From Bacillus sp. FJAT-52991 (GTDB lineage: Bacteria > Bacillota > Bacilli > Bacillales > Domibacillaceae): 64,000 bases of DNA. The stretch's first letter is position 1, and the number at the start of each line of letters is the position of its first letter. Below the pieces are notes generated by a model, which saw nothing but the letters and a program-made list of their open reading frames with translations, was not told where the DNA came from and did no database searches. The DNA lies in NCBI RefSeq assembly GCF_037201805.1, contig NZ_CP147404.1:3516501-3580500 (forward strand). Direction: 5' to 3'. The translations under genes were made by a program, and so were the position numbers. This document shows positions 25,771 through 33,110 of this stretch, in pieces.

Positions 25771-26985
25771 ATGATGTGGAAAAATAAAAATGTTTGGATT
25801 TTGTTATGTGGAGAGTTTATTGTCGGTTTAGGTCTATGGCTTGGAATTATAGGAAATCTTGAGTTTATGCAGGAGAAAGTGCCTTCTGATTTCTTGAAAT
25901 CTATTATCTTAGCTATTGGACTACTGGCTGGTATTATTGTTGGACCACTCGCTGGTAAATTGACGGATCAGTCAAACAAAAAAATGGTCATGCTTGTTTC
26001 TGGCTTTATTCGTACAGCAAGCGTCATTTTTATGCTGATAGCGATTAAAACAGGGTCCGTTTGGTGGATGATCGCCTTTCTTATTTTCATCCAAATTTCT
26101 GCCGCCTTTTATTTCCCAGCGCTACAAGCTGCTATCCCCCTTGTTGTTGAGGAAAAGGACCTTTTGCGAATGAACGGTGTTTATATGAATGTATCCACTC
26201 TTTCGCGAATCTTGGGGACAGCGGTAGCAGGAATCTTCTTATCCATTATGTCTCTTTCAATGGTGTATATCGCTTCTTTTATCGCCTATTTCTTGTTATT
26301 TGTTTTGACATGGTTCCTGACCTTAGACGAGTCAAAAAAAGAGCAGAAGAGTTCAAAAACAAAAGAATCGTCCAGTACCAGCTTTAACGATATCTTTCCC
26401 ATTATTAAAGGATTGCCGATTGTATTTATGACGCTCGTTTTAACGCTTGTCCCCCTGTTATTCATTGGCGGATTTAACCTGATGGTGATCAATATTAGCG
26501 AACTTCAGGATAGCTCGACAATTAAAAGCTGGATTTATACCGCTGAAGGAGTAGCCTTTATGCTCGGAGCATTCGTTGTTAAACAAATAAGTCATAAATT
26601 CTCACCTTATACGATTTTATTTTTCTTTTCATTTATTATTGGGTTATCACAAGTGCTGCTTTACTTTGCACAAATTCCGCTCCTATCTGTTTTCGCCTTT
26701 GCTTTATTTGGCTTTGCTGTCGGTTGCTTTTTCCCAACTACCGCGACCATTTTTCAAACAAAGGTGCCAAAAGACTTTCACGGCAGGTTCTTCTCCTTCC
26801 GAAATATGCTTGATCGCCTCATTTTCCAAGTTGTTCTATTAATAACAGGATTTTTATTGGATGCAGTCGGTTTGCCTTATATGACGGTGATCTTCGGGAC
26901 ATTCTCTCTGTTGATGACGACTTTCTTTTATATGAAGTTTAAAAAATTAAACATAGCCTCTCAAGTAAGAGACAAAATTAGTTAA
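25771..26985 (+). CDS. MFS efflux transporter (MFS_3, YfiS-like)
   Basis: 404 residues, twelve predicted membrane helices, with the motif A-like loop GKLTDQSNKKMVM between helices 2 and 3. MFS_3 members include siderophore and drug exporters such as EntS-type proteins. Position right after the siderophore uptake operon, as for YfiS near YfiYZ-YfhA in B. subtilis, suggests siderophore or metabolite export, but no Fur box was seen and a terminator separates it. Start ATG 25771 or 25774 after GAGGGG. Confidence 0.85.
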   Translation: MMWKNKNVWILLCGEFIVGLGLWLGIIGNLEFMQEKVPSDFLKSIILAIGLLAGIIVGPLAGKLTDQSNKKMVMLVSGFIRTASVIFMLIAIKTGSVWWMIAFLIFIQISAAFYFPALQAAIPLVVEEKDLLRMNGVYMNVSTLSRILGTAVAGIFLSIMSLSMVYIASFIAYFLLFVLTWFLTLDESKKEQKSSKTKESSSTSFNDIFPIIKGLPIVFMTLVLTLVPLLFIGGFNLMVINISELQDSSTIKSWIYTAEGVAFMLGAFVVKQISHKFSPYTILFFFSFIIGLSQVLLYFAQIPLLSVFAFALFGFAVGCFFPTTATIFQTKVPKDFHGRFFSFRNMLDRLIFQVVLLITGFLLDAVGLPYMTVIFGTFSLLMTTFFYMKFKKLNIASQVRDKIS

Positions 26986-26990
26986 CGGTA

Positions 26991-27034
26991 AAAAACCATC
27001 AGTTAGGAGAAAACCTTCCTAACTGATGGTTTTT
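26991..27034. terminator. bidirectional terminator
   Basis: A perfect 18-bp stem (26991-27008 with 27017-27034) with A and T runs at the ends, between the convergent MFS and OsmC genes. Confidence 0.9.
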
Positions 27035-27461
27035 ATTGTTGTGGCCGCCCTTGTTTCTCTCCGTTTAAAATCAGGTGGAAAGTAACATCTGCTTTTAATG
27101 AATCAGATACGGCACAATATTTTTCTTTTCCAAGATCAATCGCTCGCCAAATCTTTTTGCTATCAATTGCCCCATCAATGATAAAAGTGACATCGATGGA
27201 AGTGAATCCCTTCGGAAGTTCTTCTTTTCTTGTTCCATCTGTTTCAATTTCGAGCTTTTCAATCAAGGATAGATGCGGCTTTAAAATCATCGTCACATCA
27301 ATCCCAATACAGCCTGCCAATGCGCTTAATAGCATTTCTGTTGGAGTCGCCCCTTTTCCAGCTCCTCCGTAAGCCTCTGTCGCATCCATTTCCACAGCAT
27401 AGCCGGAATCTCCGACTGAAGTAAAGGCGCGCTGCCCTTGCCATCTTGTACGTACTTTCAT
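27033..27461 (-). CDS. OsmC/Ohr-family protein
   Basis: 142 residues. Two family cysteines are present: SALAGCIGIDV and KYCAVSDSL. These form the peroxidatic/resolving pair of OsmC/Ohr thiol peroxidases. The subgroup looks like the YhfA type rather than Ohr. It is the last gene of the TetR-headed ABC transporter operon, 17 nt after the ATPase gene, suggesting a link between sulfur-amino-acid uptake and oxidant defence (inference). Confidence 0.9.
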   Translation of the reverse strand: MKVRTRWQGQRAFTSVGDSGYAVEMDATEAYGGAGKGATPTEMLLSALAGCIGIDVTMILKPHLSLIEKLEIETDGTRKEELPKGFTSIDVTFIIDGAIDSKKIWRAIDLGKEKYCAVSDSLKADVTFHLILNGEKQGRPQQ

Positions 27462-27478
27462 TTCAAATCCCCCCTCTT

Positions 27479-28216
27479 TTACGTCATTTTTAAAAACTTC
27501 TTCGCCCGCTCTGTTTGCGGGTTCGTGAAAAATTGTTCTGGTTTTCCCTCTTCCACAATAACGCCATCTGCCATGAAGATGATCCGATCTGCTACCTCAC
27601 GAGCAAATTGCATTTCATGTGTAACGATCAGCATCGTCATTCCATCCTGTGCAAGCTCTTTAATCACGGCTAATACTTCGTCTACCAACTCCGGGTCAAG
27701 GGCTGAAGTCGGCTCATCAAATAGCATTACTTCAGGCTCCATTGCCAGTGCTCGAGAAATCGCCACCCTTTGTTGCTGTCCACCTGATAGTCGTGAAGGA
27801 TAGCTATCCTTTTTCTCTAATAATCCTACTCGTGCAAGCAATTTTTCTCCCCTCTGAATAGCCGCTTGCTTATCCACTTGCTTCACAGTAAGCAAGGCTT
27901 CAATGACATTGCCAAGCACCGTTTTATGGGGATATAAATTAAACTGCTGAAACACCATCCCTGTGTGCATTCGTATGTTACGAATATTTTTTTTCTGCTC
28001 TTTTTTCGATTGTGTGTCAGCAAGCAAAAGATCATTAACTTGTATTTGACCGCTCGTCATCTCTTCTAACCCATTGATACAACGAAGGAACGTGCTTTTT
28101 CCTGAGCCGCTAGGGCCTAAAATAGCAACGACCTCTCCAGTTGCTACTGTCACATCAATGTTCTTTAACACTTCTTGTCTATTAAAGCTTTTTGACAATC
28201 CTTCAATATTAATCAT
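27479..28216 (-). CDS. polar amino-acid ABC transporter ATPase (TcyC/GlnQ-like)
   Basis: 245 residues. Walker [11 protein letters not shown]-loop [12 protein letters not shown], signature LSGGQQQR, Walker [15 protein letters not shown], switch histidine IVTHEM. This is the polar amino-acid subgroup. Works with the permease and binding protein just upstream. Spacing of 14 nt to the permease gene supports one operon. Confidence 0.93.
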   Translation of the reverse strand: MINIEGLSKSFNRQEVLKNIDVTVATGEVVAILGPSGSGKSTFLRCINGLEEMTSGQIQVNDLLLADTQSKKEQKKNIRNIRMHTGMVFQQFNLYPHKTVLGNVIEALLTVKQVDKQAAIQRGEKLLARVGLLEKKDSYPSRLSGGQQQRVAISRALAMEPEVMLFDEPTSALDPELVDEVLAVIKELAQDGMTMLIVTHEMQFAREVADRIIFMADGVIVEEGKPEQFFTNPQTERAKKFLKMT

Positions 28217-28230
28217 ACAAAAACTCCCGT

Positions 28231-28875
28231 TTATTCATAAATTGATAGGCGTTTTTCCAATCTTTCAAGGAAAAAGGAGAAGCCTGTGCTCATGATCCAA
28301 TACATCAAACCAATCGCTAAGTAAAATGGCATATACACATAATATTGAGCAATCAAAAGCTGAGCGGAGCGCAATAGCTCAGTCACAGTAATCACTGACA
28401 CAAGCGATGTTTCTTTTAACATTCCAATAAAGGTGTTACCGGCTGGTGGAATCGCCACTCGAATTGCTTGCGGTAAAATGATTCTTCTCATCGTCTGAAA
28501 GGGCGTCATTCCGGATGCATAAGCGGCTTCCATTTGCCCTTTCGGAATCGATTGAATAGCTCCGCGTAACGTCTCTGATAAATAAGCACCGATGCTAATG
28601 CTTAGCGCGATATAAGCTGCCACTAATGGCTCTAGCTTAATACCATAATCCACTAAGCCGTAGTAAACGATAATAATTTGTACAAGCGTTGGCGTTCCCC
28701 GAATAATCGATACATACGCCCGAGCAATCCAGCGAATCAACCGATTGCCTTTAAGTCTAGCGATGGCTGTAATGACCGCTATAATTGAGCCAAAAAACAT
28801 CGACACAACCGTGATAAGGAGCGTATAATACGCCCCTTTTAATAAAAAGGTCAGATTATCTAATACAAGATCCAT
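28231..28875 (-). CDS. polar amino-acid ABC transporter permease
   Basis: 214 residues, five membrane helices. Typical HisM/GlnP features are [17 protein letters not shown] at the N-terminus, [15 protein letters not shown], and the coupling motif [23 protein letters not shown] single permease gene implies a homodimer. Lies between the binding-protein and ATPase genes. Confidence 0.93.
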   Translation of the reverse strand: MDLVLDNLTFLLKGAYYTLLITVVSMFFGSIIAVITAIARLKGNRLIRWIARAYVSIIRGTPTLVQIIIVYYGLVDYGIKLEPLVAAYIALSISIGAYLSETLRGAIQSIPKGQMEAAYASGMTPFQTMRRIILPQAIRVAIPPAGNTFIGMLKETSLVSVITVTELLRSAQLLIAQYYVYMPFYLAIGLMYWIMSTGFSFFLERLEKRLSIYE

Positions 28876-28894
28876 TATTTACGATGATCCTTTC

Positions 28895-29731
28895 TTATTC
28901 TGTTGGCTCTTCTCCAAACCATTTCACATAAATTTCTTTATATGTGCCATCTGCTTTCATATCTGACAAAATTTTGTTCAATTCTTTCACAAAATCTTCA
29001 TTGCCTTTACGGACTGCAATACCTGCTTGATCCGATTTAACTGGCTCACCGACTGCTTTAATTTTAAAACCATTTTTCTCTACAACTGGTTGCATCGCGT
29101 ACATATTGTTAATGGTTGCATCAATGCGGCCAGCATCTAAATCTTTTAATGAAGTAATGACATCATCATACGTTTTAATATTGAACTCACCGACTTCTGG
29201 CAATAGCTTTGTACGAAGATACGTTTCATCATTTGTCCCTAAGCCCACACCAATATCTTTTCCTTTAAAATCTTTCACTGTCTTAATGTCATTATTATTT
29301 TCAGCGACAATGACTTTTACATGATTCGTAATGTACGGATCTGAAAAGTCCATTTGCTCTTTACGTTCATCAGTAATCGTCATTTGACTAATTACCGCAT
29401 CAAATTTCTCTGTTTGTAAACCTGCTATCAGACCAGAGAATTCCTGTGCCACAAATTCAACTTCTACCCCTAATCGCTTCGCTACCTCTTTTGCTATATC
29501 CGCATCGAATCCATCCATTTCTTTTTTATCATTTAAAAAGTTGTATGGAGGGTATGTGCCCATTAAACCAACTTTCAACTTGCCTTCTTCTTTAATTTGA
29601 TTCAATAAATTTTCTTGGCCTTCTTCCTTTATCTCCTTCGAGTCTTTTGACTTCTCCGAGCTACAAGCGCTAAGTAATGCCGCAAAAACAACAAGCAAAA
29701 TTATAGAGTGAAATATATTTCTCTTCTTCAT
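28895..29731 (-). CDS. amino-acid-binding lipoprotein (cystine/polar amino acid, TcyA-like)
   Basis: 278 residues. Lipobox LSAC with Cys23, then an SBP family 3 fold: LKVGLMGTYPPYNF, MDGFDADIAKEVAKRLG, DAVISQMTITDERKEQMDFS. The sequence is reminiscent of cystine-binding TcyA, and the OsmC partner fits a sulfur substrate, but other polar amino acids are possible. First transport gene, 17 nt after the TetR gene. Confidence 0.9.
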   Translation of the reverse strand: MKKRNIFHSIILLVVFAALLSACSSEKSKDSKEIKEEGQENLLNQIKEEGKLKVGLMGTYPPYNFLNDKKEMDGFDADIAKEVAKRLGVEVEFVAQEFSGLIAGLQTEKFDAVISQMTITDERKEQMDFSDPYITNHVKVIVAENNNDIKTVKDFKGKDIGVGLGTNDETYLRTKLLPEVGEFNIKTYDDVITSLKDLDAGRIDATINNMYAMQPVVEKNGFKIKAVGEPVKSDQAGIAVRKGNEDFVKELNKILSDMKADGTYKEIYVKWFGEEPTE

Positions 29732-29748
29732 CGTATTCTCCCCCTTTT

Positions 29749-30369
29749 TTATATTCCTAATAGTCCGAAAAATTCAAACCGAACAACTTCCTTCGCCAAC
29801 TCTTTCGCTGTTTTCTGATGTAAGTTAGAATGAGTCGTAATCGGACCAAATAACCATTTCGATAAAATGCCTTCTAGCAAACTAACTAATAATGCAGACT
29901 GTATGGAAGGATCATTATTCGGCAAAATCCCAAAATCAATAGCTCGCTCAATATTTTTCTTAAAAGCTTCCTCTACTTGAAGGCGAGTTTCCATAATTGC
30001 TTTATGAATGGAAGCTTCACTCTCCATGCCTCGTAGCAAAATCTCCATAAAAAATTGGTTGTCCTGTGAAAACAAGAATAAGTTTTCAAACAAACGCTCC
30101 GATGCTTTCACCGTATCCTGCACGGTTCCAGGAGATTGACGATACCCTTGAGACACCACTTCCAATAAACTCTGTCTTCCCTTATCAATAATTTCAAAAG
30201 CAATTGCCTCTTTGCTTTTGAAGTACCAGTAAAAAGTTCCTTGAGCGACACCAACTTCACTGACGATATCGGAAATTTTTGTCTTATGATAGCCTCGGCT
30301 AGCAAATAATTGCAAAGAAATCTGCAAAATCTGCTCTCTCCGATCTACGTTGTGACGAGTTTCACTCAT
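29749..30369 (-). CDS. TetR-family regulator heading the amino-acid transporter operon
   Basis: 206 residues. N-terminal TetR HTH (about 8-55; RREQILQISLQLFASRGYHK, VGVAQGTFYWYFKSKE) and a helical C-terminal ligand domain. The gene is the first of a five-gene operon (tetR, binding protein, permease, ATPase, osmC) with gaps of only 14-19 nt, so autoregulation and control of the transporter are likely. RBS GGGAAGGG before ATG 30369. Candidate operator just upstream. The ligand is unknown. Confidence 0.88.
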   Translation of the reverse strand: MSETRHNVDRREQILQISLQLFASRGYHKTKISDIVSEVGVAQGTFYWYFKSKEAIAFEIIDKGRQSLLEVVSQGYRQSPGTVQDTVKASERLFENLFLFSQDNQFFMEILLRGMESEASIHKAIMETRLQVEEAFKKNIERAIDFGILPNNDPSIQSALLVSLLEGILSKWLFGPITTHSNLHQKTAKELAKEVVRFEFFGLLGI

Positions 30370-30386
30370 CCCTTCCCCCCTCTCGA

Positions 30387-30402
30387 TTGATTAGTCAGTC
30401 AA
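30387..30402. promoter_or_regulatory. candidate TetR operator
   Basis: TTGATTAGTCAGTCAA is an imperfect 16-bp dyad (10 symmetric positions, including TTGA/TCAA ends) lying 18 bp upstream of the TetR start. Style and position fit a TetR operator. Confidence 0.5.
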
Positions 30403-30631
30403 TTTAATTTATATCCTACAAAACAAATCTGTTTAAGTCAATAAATACTATTAGTTTTATCGGAATTATTTCAGTATAAGGTTTTATATTTGATATATCT
30501 TTTATACTAAGTACAACATTTATACAAAAATAGGAAAAATGTATATAGAGAAAGAGTAATATAACAAGCACGTCTTTTACCACTCCTCCATATATTGATG
30601 TTAACCATGATGATAGAGGAGGGATCGACTG

Positions 30632-30787
30632 ATGGCCCATCTATATTCTAAAGGCTGGTTTATTCAACAATTAAAACAAGCCAATATCACAAAGCTGGAA
30701 GGACGAAAACTGGAAACATACAAAACTCACATTGTGCGTAATCTATACGTTCAGCTTGTCGAACAAAAGGAAAACAAAGCGAAATAA
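30632..30787 (+). CDS. small DUF2639-family protein (YflJ-like)
   Basis: 51 residues, starting MAHLYSKGWF, with the conserved core EGRKLETYK and RNLYVQL. These match DUF2639 (YflJ of B. subtilis), a small Bacillus-specific family of unknown role. An excellent RBS AGGAGGG (30617-30623) lies 8 nt before ATG 30632, and a strong terminator begins at the stop codon. It is soluble, basic and probably monocistronic. Confidence 0.85.
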   Translation: MAHLYSKGWFIQQLKQANITKLEGRKLETYKTHIVRNLYVQLVEQKENKAK

Positions 30788-30828
30788 ATCCCAGGCCCCG
30801 TCTACAATTAAGACGGTTCCTGGGATTT
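30786..30828 (+). terminator. intrinsic terminator
   Basis: AAATCCCAGG-CC-CCGTCT pairs with AGACGG-TT-CCTGGGATTT around ACAATTA, directly at the stop of the DUF2639 gene. Confidence 0.85.
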
Positions 30829-30912
30829 CTGGCTTTATATAGGCATTCTTCAAGCTTGTTGTTTCGCTTTCTTCGACCTTGTATAGCTTTCCTTTGACTT
30901 TCTGGTAGTTTC

Positions 30913-31182
30913 TTACACATTAAACTTGCTAATTAATCCTTGTAAATTCTCTGATCGGCTAGATAGCGCTTGTGAAGCAATTGTGATCTCCTCCATTGAT
31001 GCAAGCTGCTCTGCTGCTGTTGCTGCCATCTGCTCAATATGATTTGCCAGTTCATCCATCAATTGAAGAATTTCTTTAAAATTCACTTCTGTATAATGAA
31101 CAATATCTAAACCACTCTTCACCTCTAACATTTCCAATTTGGCTTGATTGTTGATTAATACATCCTGTATATAATGATGCTT
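30913..31182 (-). pseudogene. remnant of a methyl-accepting chemotaxis-type protein (C-terminal end only)
   Basis: The frame reads QDVLINNQAKLEML, then HIEQMAATAAEQLASMEEI and SSRSENLQGLISKF, the heptad pattern of the last helix of MCP signalling domains. A TAG stops the frame at 31183-31185 and no chemoreceptor core, sensor or start is present upstream. It is a truncated, presumably dead gene, although a short peptide from ATG 31137 is formally possible. Confidence 0.75.
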
Positions 31183-31246
31183 CTAAATTATGAATAAAAC
31201 TGCCCATTCCATCACCTGTACTTTACGTTTTTCGTAGCAGCGTCTT

Positions 31247-31648
31247 TTAATGCAACACAGACATTTGACTTAATTTCTCAATCGCTGGAATGTCCGCCGG
31301 TGCCCAATCTAACGATGTTAATTCATGTGGTGCCAACCATTTTATGGCCACATGCTCCGTTAAGACAGGTTTCCCTTCCACAATTCGGCAGAAAAATGTC
31401 GTTAAATGCACAATACCAAAGTCATATTCATAAACGGTATGTTCAACTTGTTCACCAATCTCAATCTTGCAATGCATTTCTTCTTCAATTTCACGACGCA
31501 ATGCTTCCTCTGGTGATTCTCCTTGTTCAATTTTTCCTCCTGGAAACTCCCATTTCAGTGGCAGTATTTGCCTTTCTCCTCTTTGCGCACATAGAATTTT
31601 CCCATTTTCAATAATGACGGCTCCGACAACATCTATGTTTTTTTTTAT
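31247..31648 (-). CDS. MutT-type Nudix hydrolase with apparent ATA start
   Basis: 133 residues. The Nudix box runs from GGKIEQGESPEEAL to REIEEEM (37-58), preceded by KWEFP, the pattern of MutT/8-oxo-dGTPase and related pyrophosphatases. The consensus Gly after EEx is His (EEMHC). The first in-frame ATG would lie within the box and destroy the enzyme. The correct N-terminus KKNIDVVGAVI begins at ATA 31648, 5 nt after GGAGG. So either AUA is the start, a mutation has hit the start codon, or the read is wrong. No upstream ATG, GTG or TTG fits. parS lies 19 bp upstream. Confidence 0.75.
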   Translation of the reverse strand: MKKNIDVVGAVIIENGKILCAQRGERQILPLKWEFPGGKIEQGESPEEALRREIEEEMHCKIEIGEQVEHTVYEYDFGIVHLTTFFCRIVEGKPVLTEHVAIKWLAPHELTSLDWAPADIPAIEKLSQMSVLH

Positions 31649-31666
31649 AGTATCCTCCGAAAAATA

Positions 31667-31682
31667 TGTTTCACGTGAAACA
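31667..31682. promoter_or_regulatory. parS site (ParB/Spo0J binding site)
   Basis: TGTTTCACGTGAAACA is a perfect 16-bp palindrome identical to the bacterial parS consensus. It lies in the 40-bp gap between the nudix and methyltransferase genes. ParB loads here to organise and segregate the chromosome origin. Confidence 0.93.
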
Positions 31683-31688
31683 TGTCTA

Positions 31689-32309
31689 TTATTGAATTCT
31701 AAAAATCAAAAATCGTTCATTTTCATCTTTTTCAAACAAATGCGGAACTCTCACTTCTTTCAAAAGCTCAAACGGTGTATTCCTTTCAAGAAAATGGATA
31801 TATTCAATGGTTGGATAGTAAAGAATGACATCGACAAACCGCTTATGTTGCTCAACAGAAAGCAAAATATTAGTAACGACCTTCATAAAAATCTGGATGG
31901 AAAAAGGATTAAAAAAATAAAATCGATTGTCCGTTGGCTCCACTTTATACTTCTCAGCTGGACCGCATACAAAGCGAATAGTATCCTCTTTTGAATCCCT
32001 TGTTTTCATATAACGCTCTTTGTTTTCCACTGCTTCTTGATATAGCTGTTTATTCACTTCAATTCCTGTGACCGACAATTGGAAATGATAATGGACGTAA
32101 AATGGCAGCCGTCCTTTTCCGCAGCCAAAATCCACGACATGATCTATCCTTTTTAATTCATACGAACGAGTCAGCTCATCCAACGCCACATAAGGTGTCG
32201 CTTCATAACGATTATAATGAACTAATTGTAGTGGGCATTCTTTCATACCAATGGTTTCAATCCCTAAAAGCTGATCATACTCGTGTTCTGTCATAACATA
32301 TCTCTCCAT
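31689..32309 (-). CDS. SAM-dependent class I methyltransferase
   Basis: 206 residues. Motif I VVDFGCGKGRLPFYV (near residue 60) and an acidic end of strand 2 (VTGIEVNKQLY) mark the SAM pocket. FYFFNPFSIQIF stands at the position of motif IV, unusual in having NPF where amine methyltransferases have NPPY. The substrate is not recognised. Start ATG 32309, with AGAG upstream as a weak RBS. Downstream lies parS. Confidence 0.85.
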   Translation of the reverse strand: MERYVMTEHEYDQLLGIETIGMKECPLQLVHYNRYEATPYVALDELTRSYELKRIDHVVDFGCGKGRLPFYVHYHFQLSVTGIEVNKQLYQEAVENKERYMKTRDSKEDTIRFVCGPAEKYKVEPTDNRFYFFNPFSIQIFMKVVTNILLSVEQHKRFVDVILYYPTIEYIHFLERNTPFELLKEVRVPHLFEKDENERFLIFRIQ

Positions 32310-32310
32310 T

Positions 32311-32346
32311 TAAAAATGACAGACATCTCTTCATGGAAATGTCTGT
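32311..32346 (-). terminator. intrinsic terminator (minus strand)
   Basis: ACAGACAT (32319-32326) pairs with ATGTCTGT (32339-32346). Read on the minus strand, a T5 tract follows. It would end transcripts coming from the P-type ATPase cluster before the methyltransferase gene. Confidence 0.6.
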
Positions 32347-32532
32347 TTACATACATTATATAGCAAAAAAATGATATGCGCTGCCGATCAGTTTGTAGTT
32401 ACATTAAACACAAATGGCTCAAAATCCAGCTCATAATCTTCGGATGAAGCTTCTGCATGAGTTAGTGTGCATAACACAAAAAGGACGCCCCAAACCGATC
32501 ATTTGGGCCATCCTCTACTTACGTATTCATTC

Positions 32533-32772
32533 TTACCCGAACTTTCGAAGCTTCGGAAAAGAGATTAAGCCTAATAGGTTAATGTTGTGTTCTTTTCCTT
32601 TCGACCGAACTTTACCGAAGAAAGTTCCTAGAAAGTCTTCCCATACTTTTCCTAGCGTTTTCTTAGATTGAGGATTATTGACAATGGCATCCATTGTGGA
32701 TTGTAATGCATAGTCTAAGTGTAATAGGGCCTGTCGTAAATGACTAATCACTTCCTCATTGTGCTCCTTCAT
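32533..32772 (-). CDS. small protein of unknown function in P-type ATPase cluster
   Basis: 79 residues from ATG 32772, with AAAGGAG 8 nt upstream; an extra GTG further out (32781) is not preferred. No signal or membrane helix. The N-terminal half (EEVISHLRQALLHLDYALQ) is amphipathic helix, the C-terminal half basic. No family recognised. Last gene of a minus-strand run (ATPase, 87-aa protein, this one), so it probably works with the ATPase. Confidence 0.7.
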   Translation of the reverse strand: MKEHNEEVISHLRQALLHLDYALQSTMDAIVNNPQSKKTLGKVWEDFLGTFFGKVRSKGKEHNINLLGLISFPKLRKFG

Positions 32773-32797
32773 GAAGGTCACTCCTTTGGATAAAAAT

Positions 32798-33061
32798 TTA
32801 AGAGAAAATGCTTTGTTCCGAATCCTCTACTTCGTACGCATGGCCATCTATACACATGTCTCGCTCAAGATACTTTTGCATTCGGTCAAACTTCACTTCC
32901 GCCACGATGTCTTCTAGTTCTTCCTTGGCGGAAACAACTAAGTATTTCATCTGTTTAGAGAAATCATACAGCATGGGGCGTAGTGTTTTTCTTGCCACTG
33001 GAATGATCGCTGTGCTTGCAATAATGAGCGCAGAGCCCACAATGACACGTTGCACTAACAT
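32798..33061 (-). CDS. small single-span membrane protein in P-type ATPase cluster
   Basis: 87 residues from ATG 33061 behind GGAGGG (a TTG two codons earlier is less likely). One N-terminal hydrophobic helix (VIVGSALIIASTAIIPV) is followed by a charged cytoplasmic helix (YLVVSAKEELEDIVAEVKFDR), YtxH-like in layout. No enzyme motif. Lies 49 nt downstream of the giant ATPase gene on the same strand. May be an accessory or scaffold subunit (inference). Confidence 0.75.
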   Translation of the reverse strand: MLVQRVIVGSALIIASTAIIPVARKTLRPMLYDFSKQMKYLVVSAKEELEDIVAEVKFDRMQKYLERDMCIDGHAYEVEDSEQSIFS

Positions 33062-33110
33062 GTTCAAACCCTCCTTTTCATTAGATTATTTTTTCCAATT
33101 ATGGTCTCAC

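Noticed and set aside
30416..30640. 74-codon minus-strand frame
   Set aside because: Lies in an AT-rich leader and crosses the start of the DUF2639 gene; no RBS and low-complexity hydrophobic content.
32414..32671. 85-codon plus-strand frame
   Set aside because: Antisense to the small gene 32533-32772 and lacking an RBS; the minus-strand gene has better signals.
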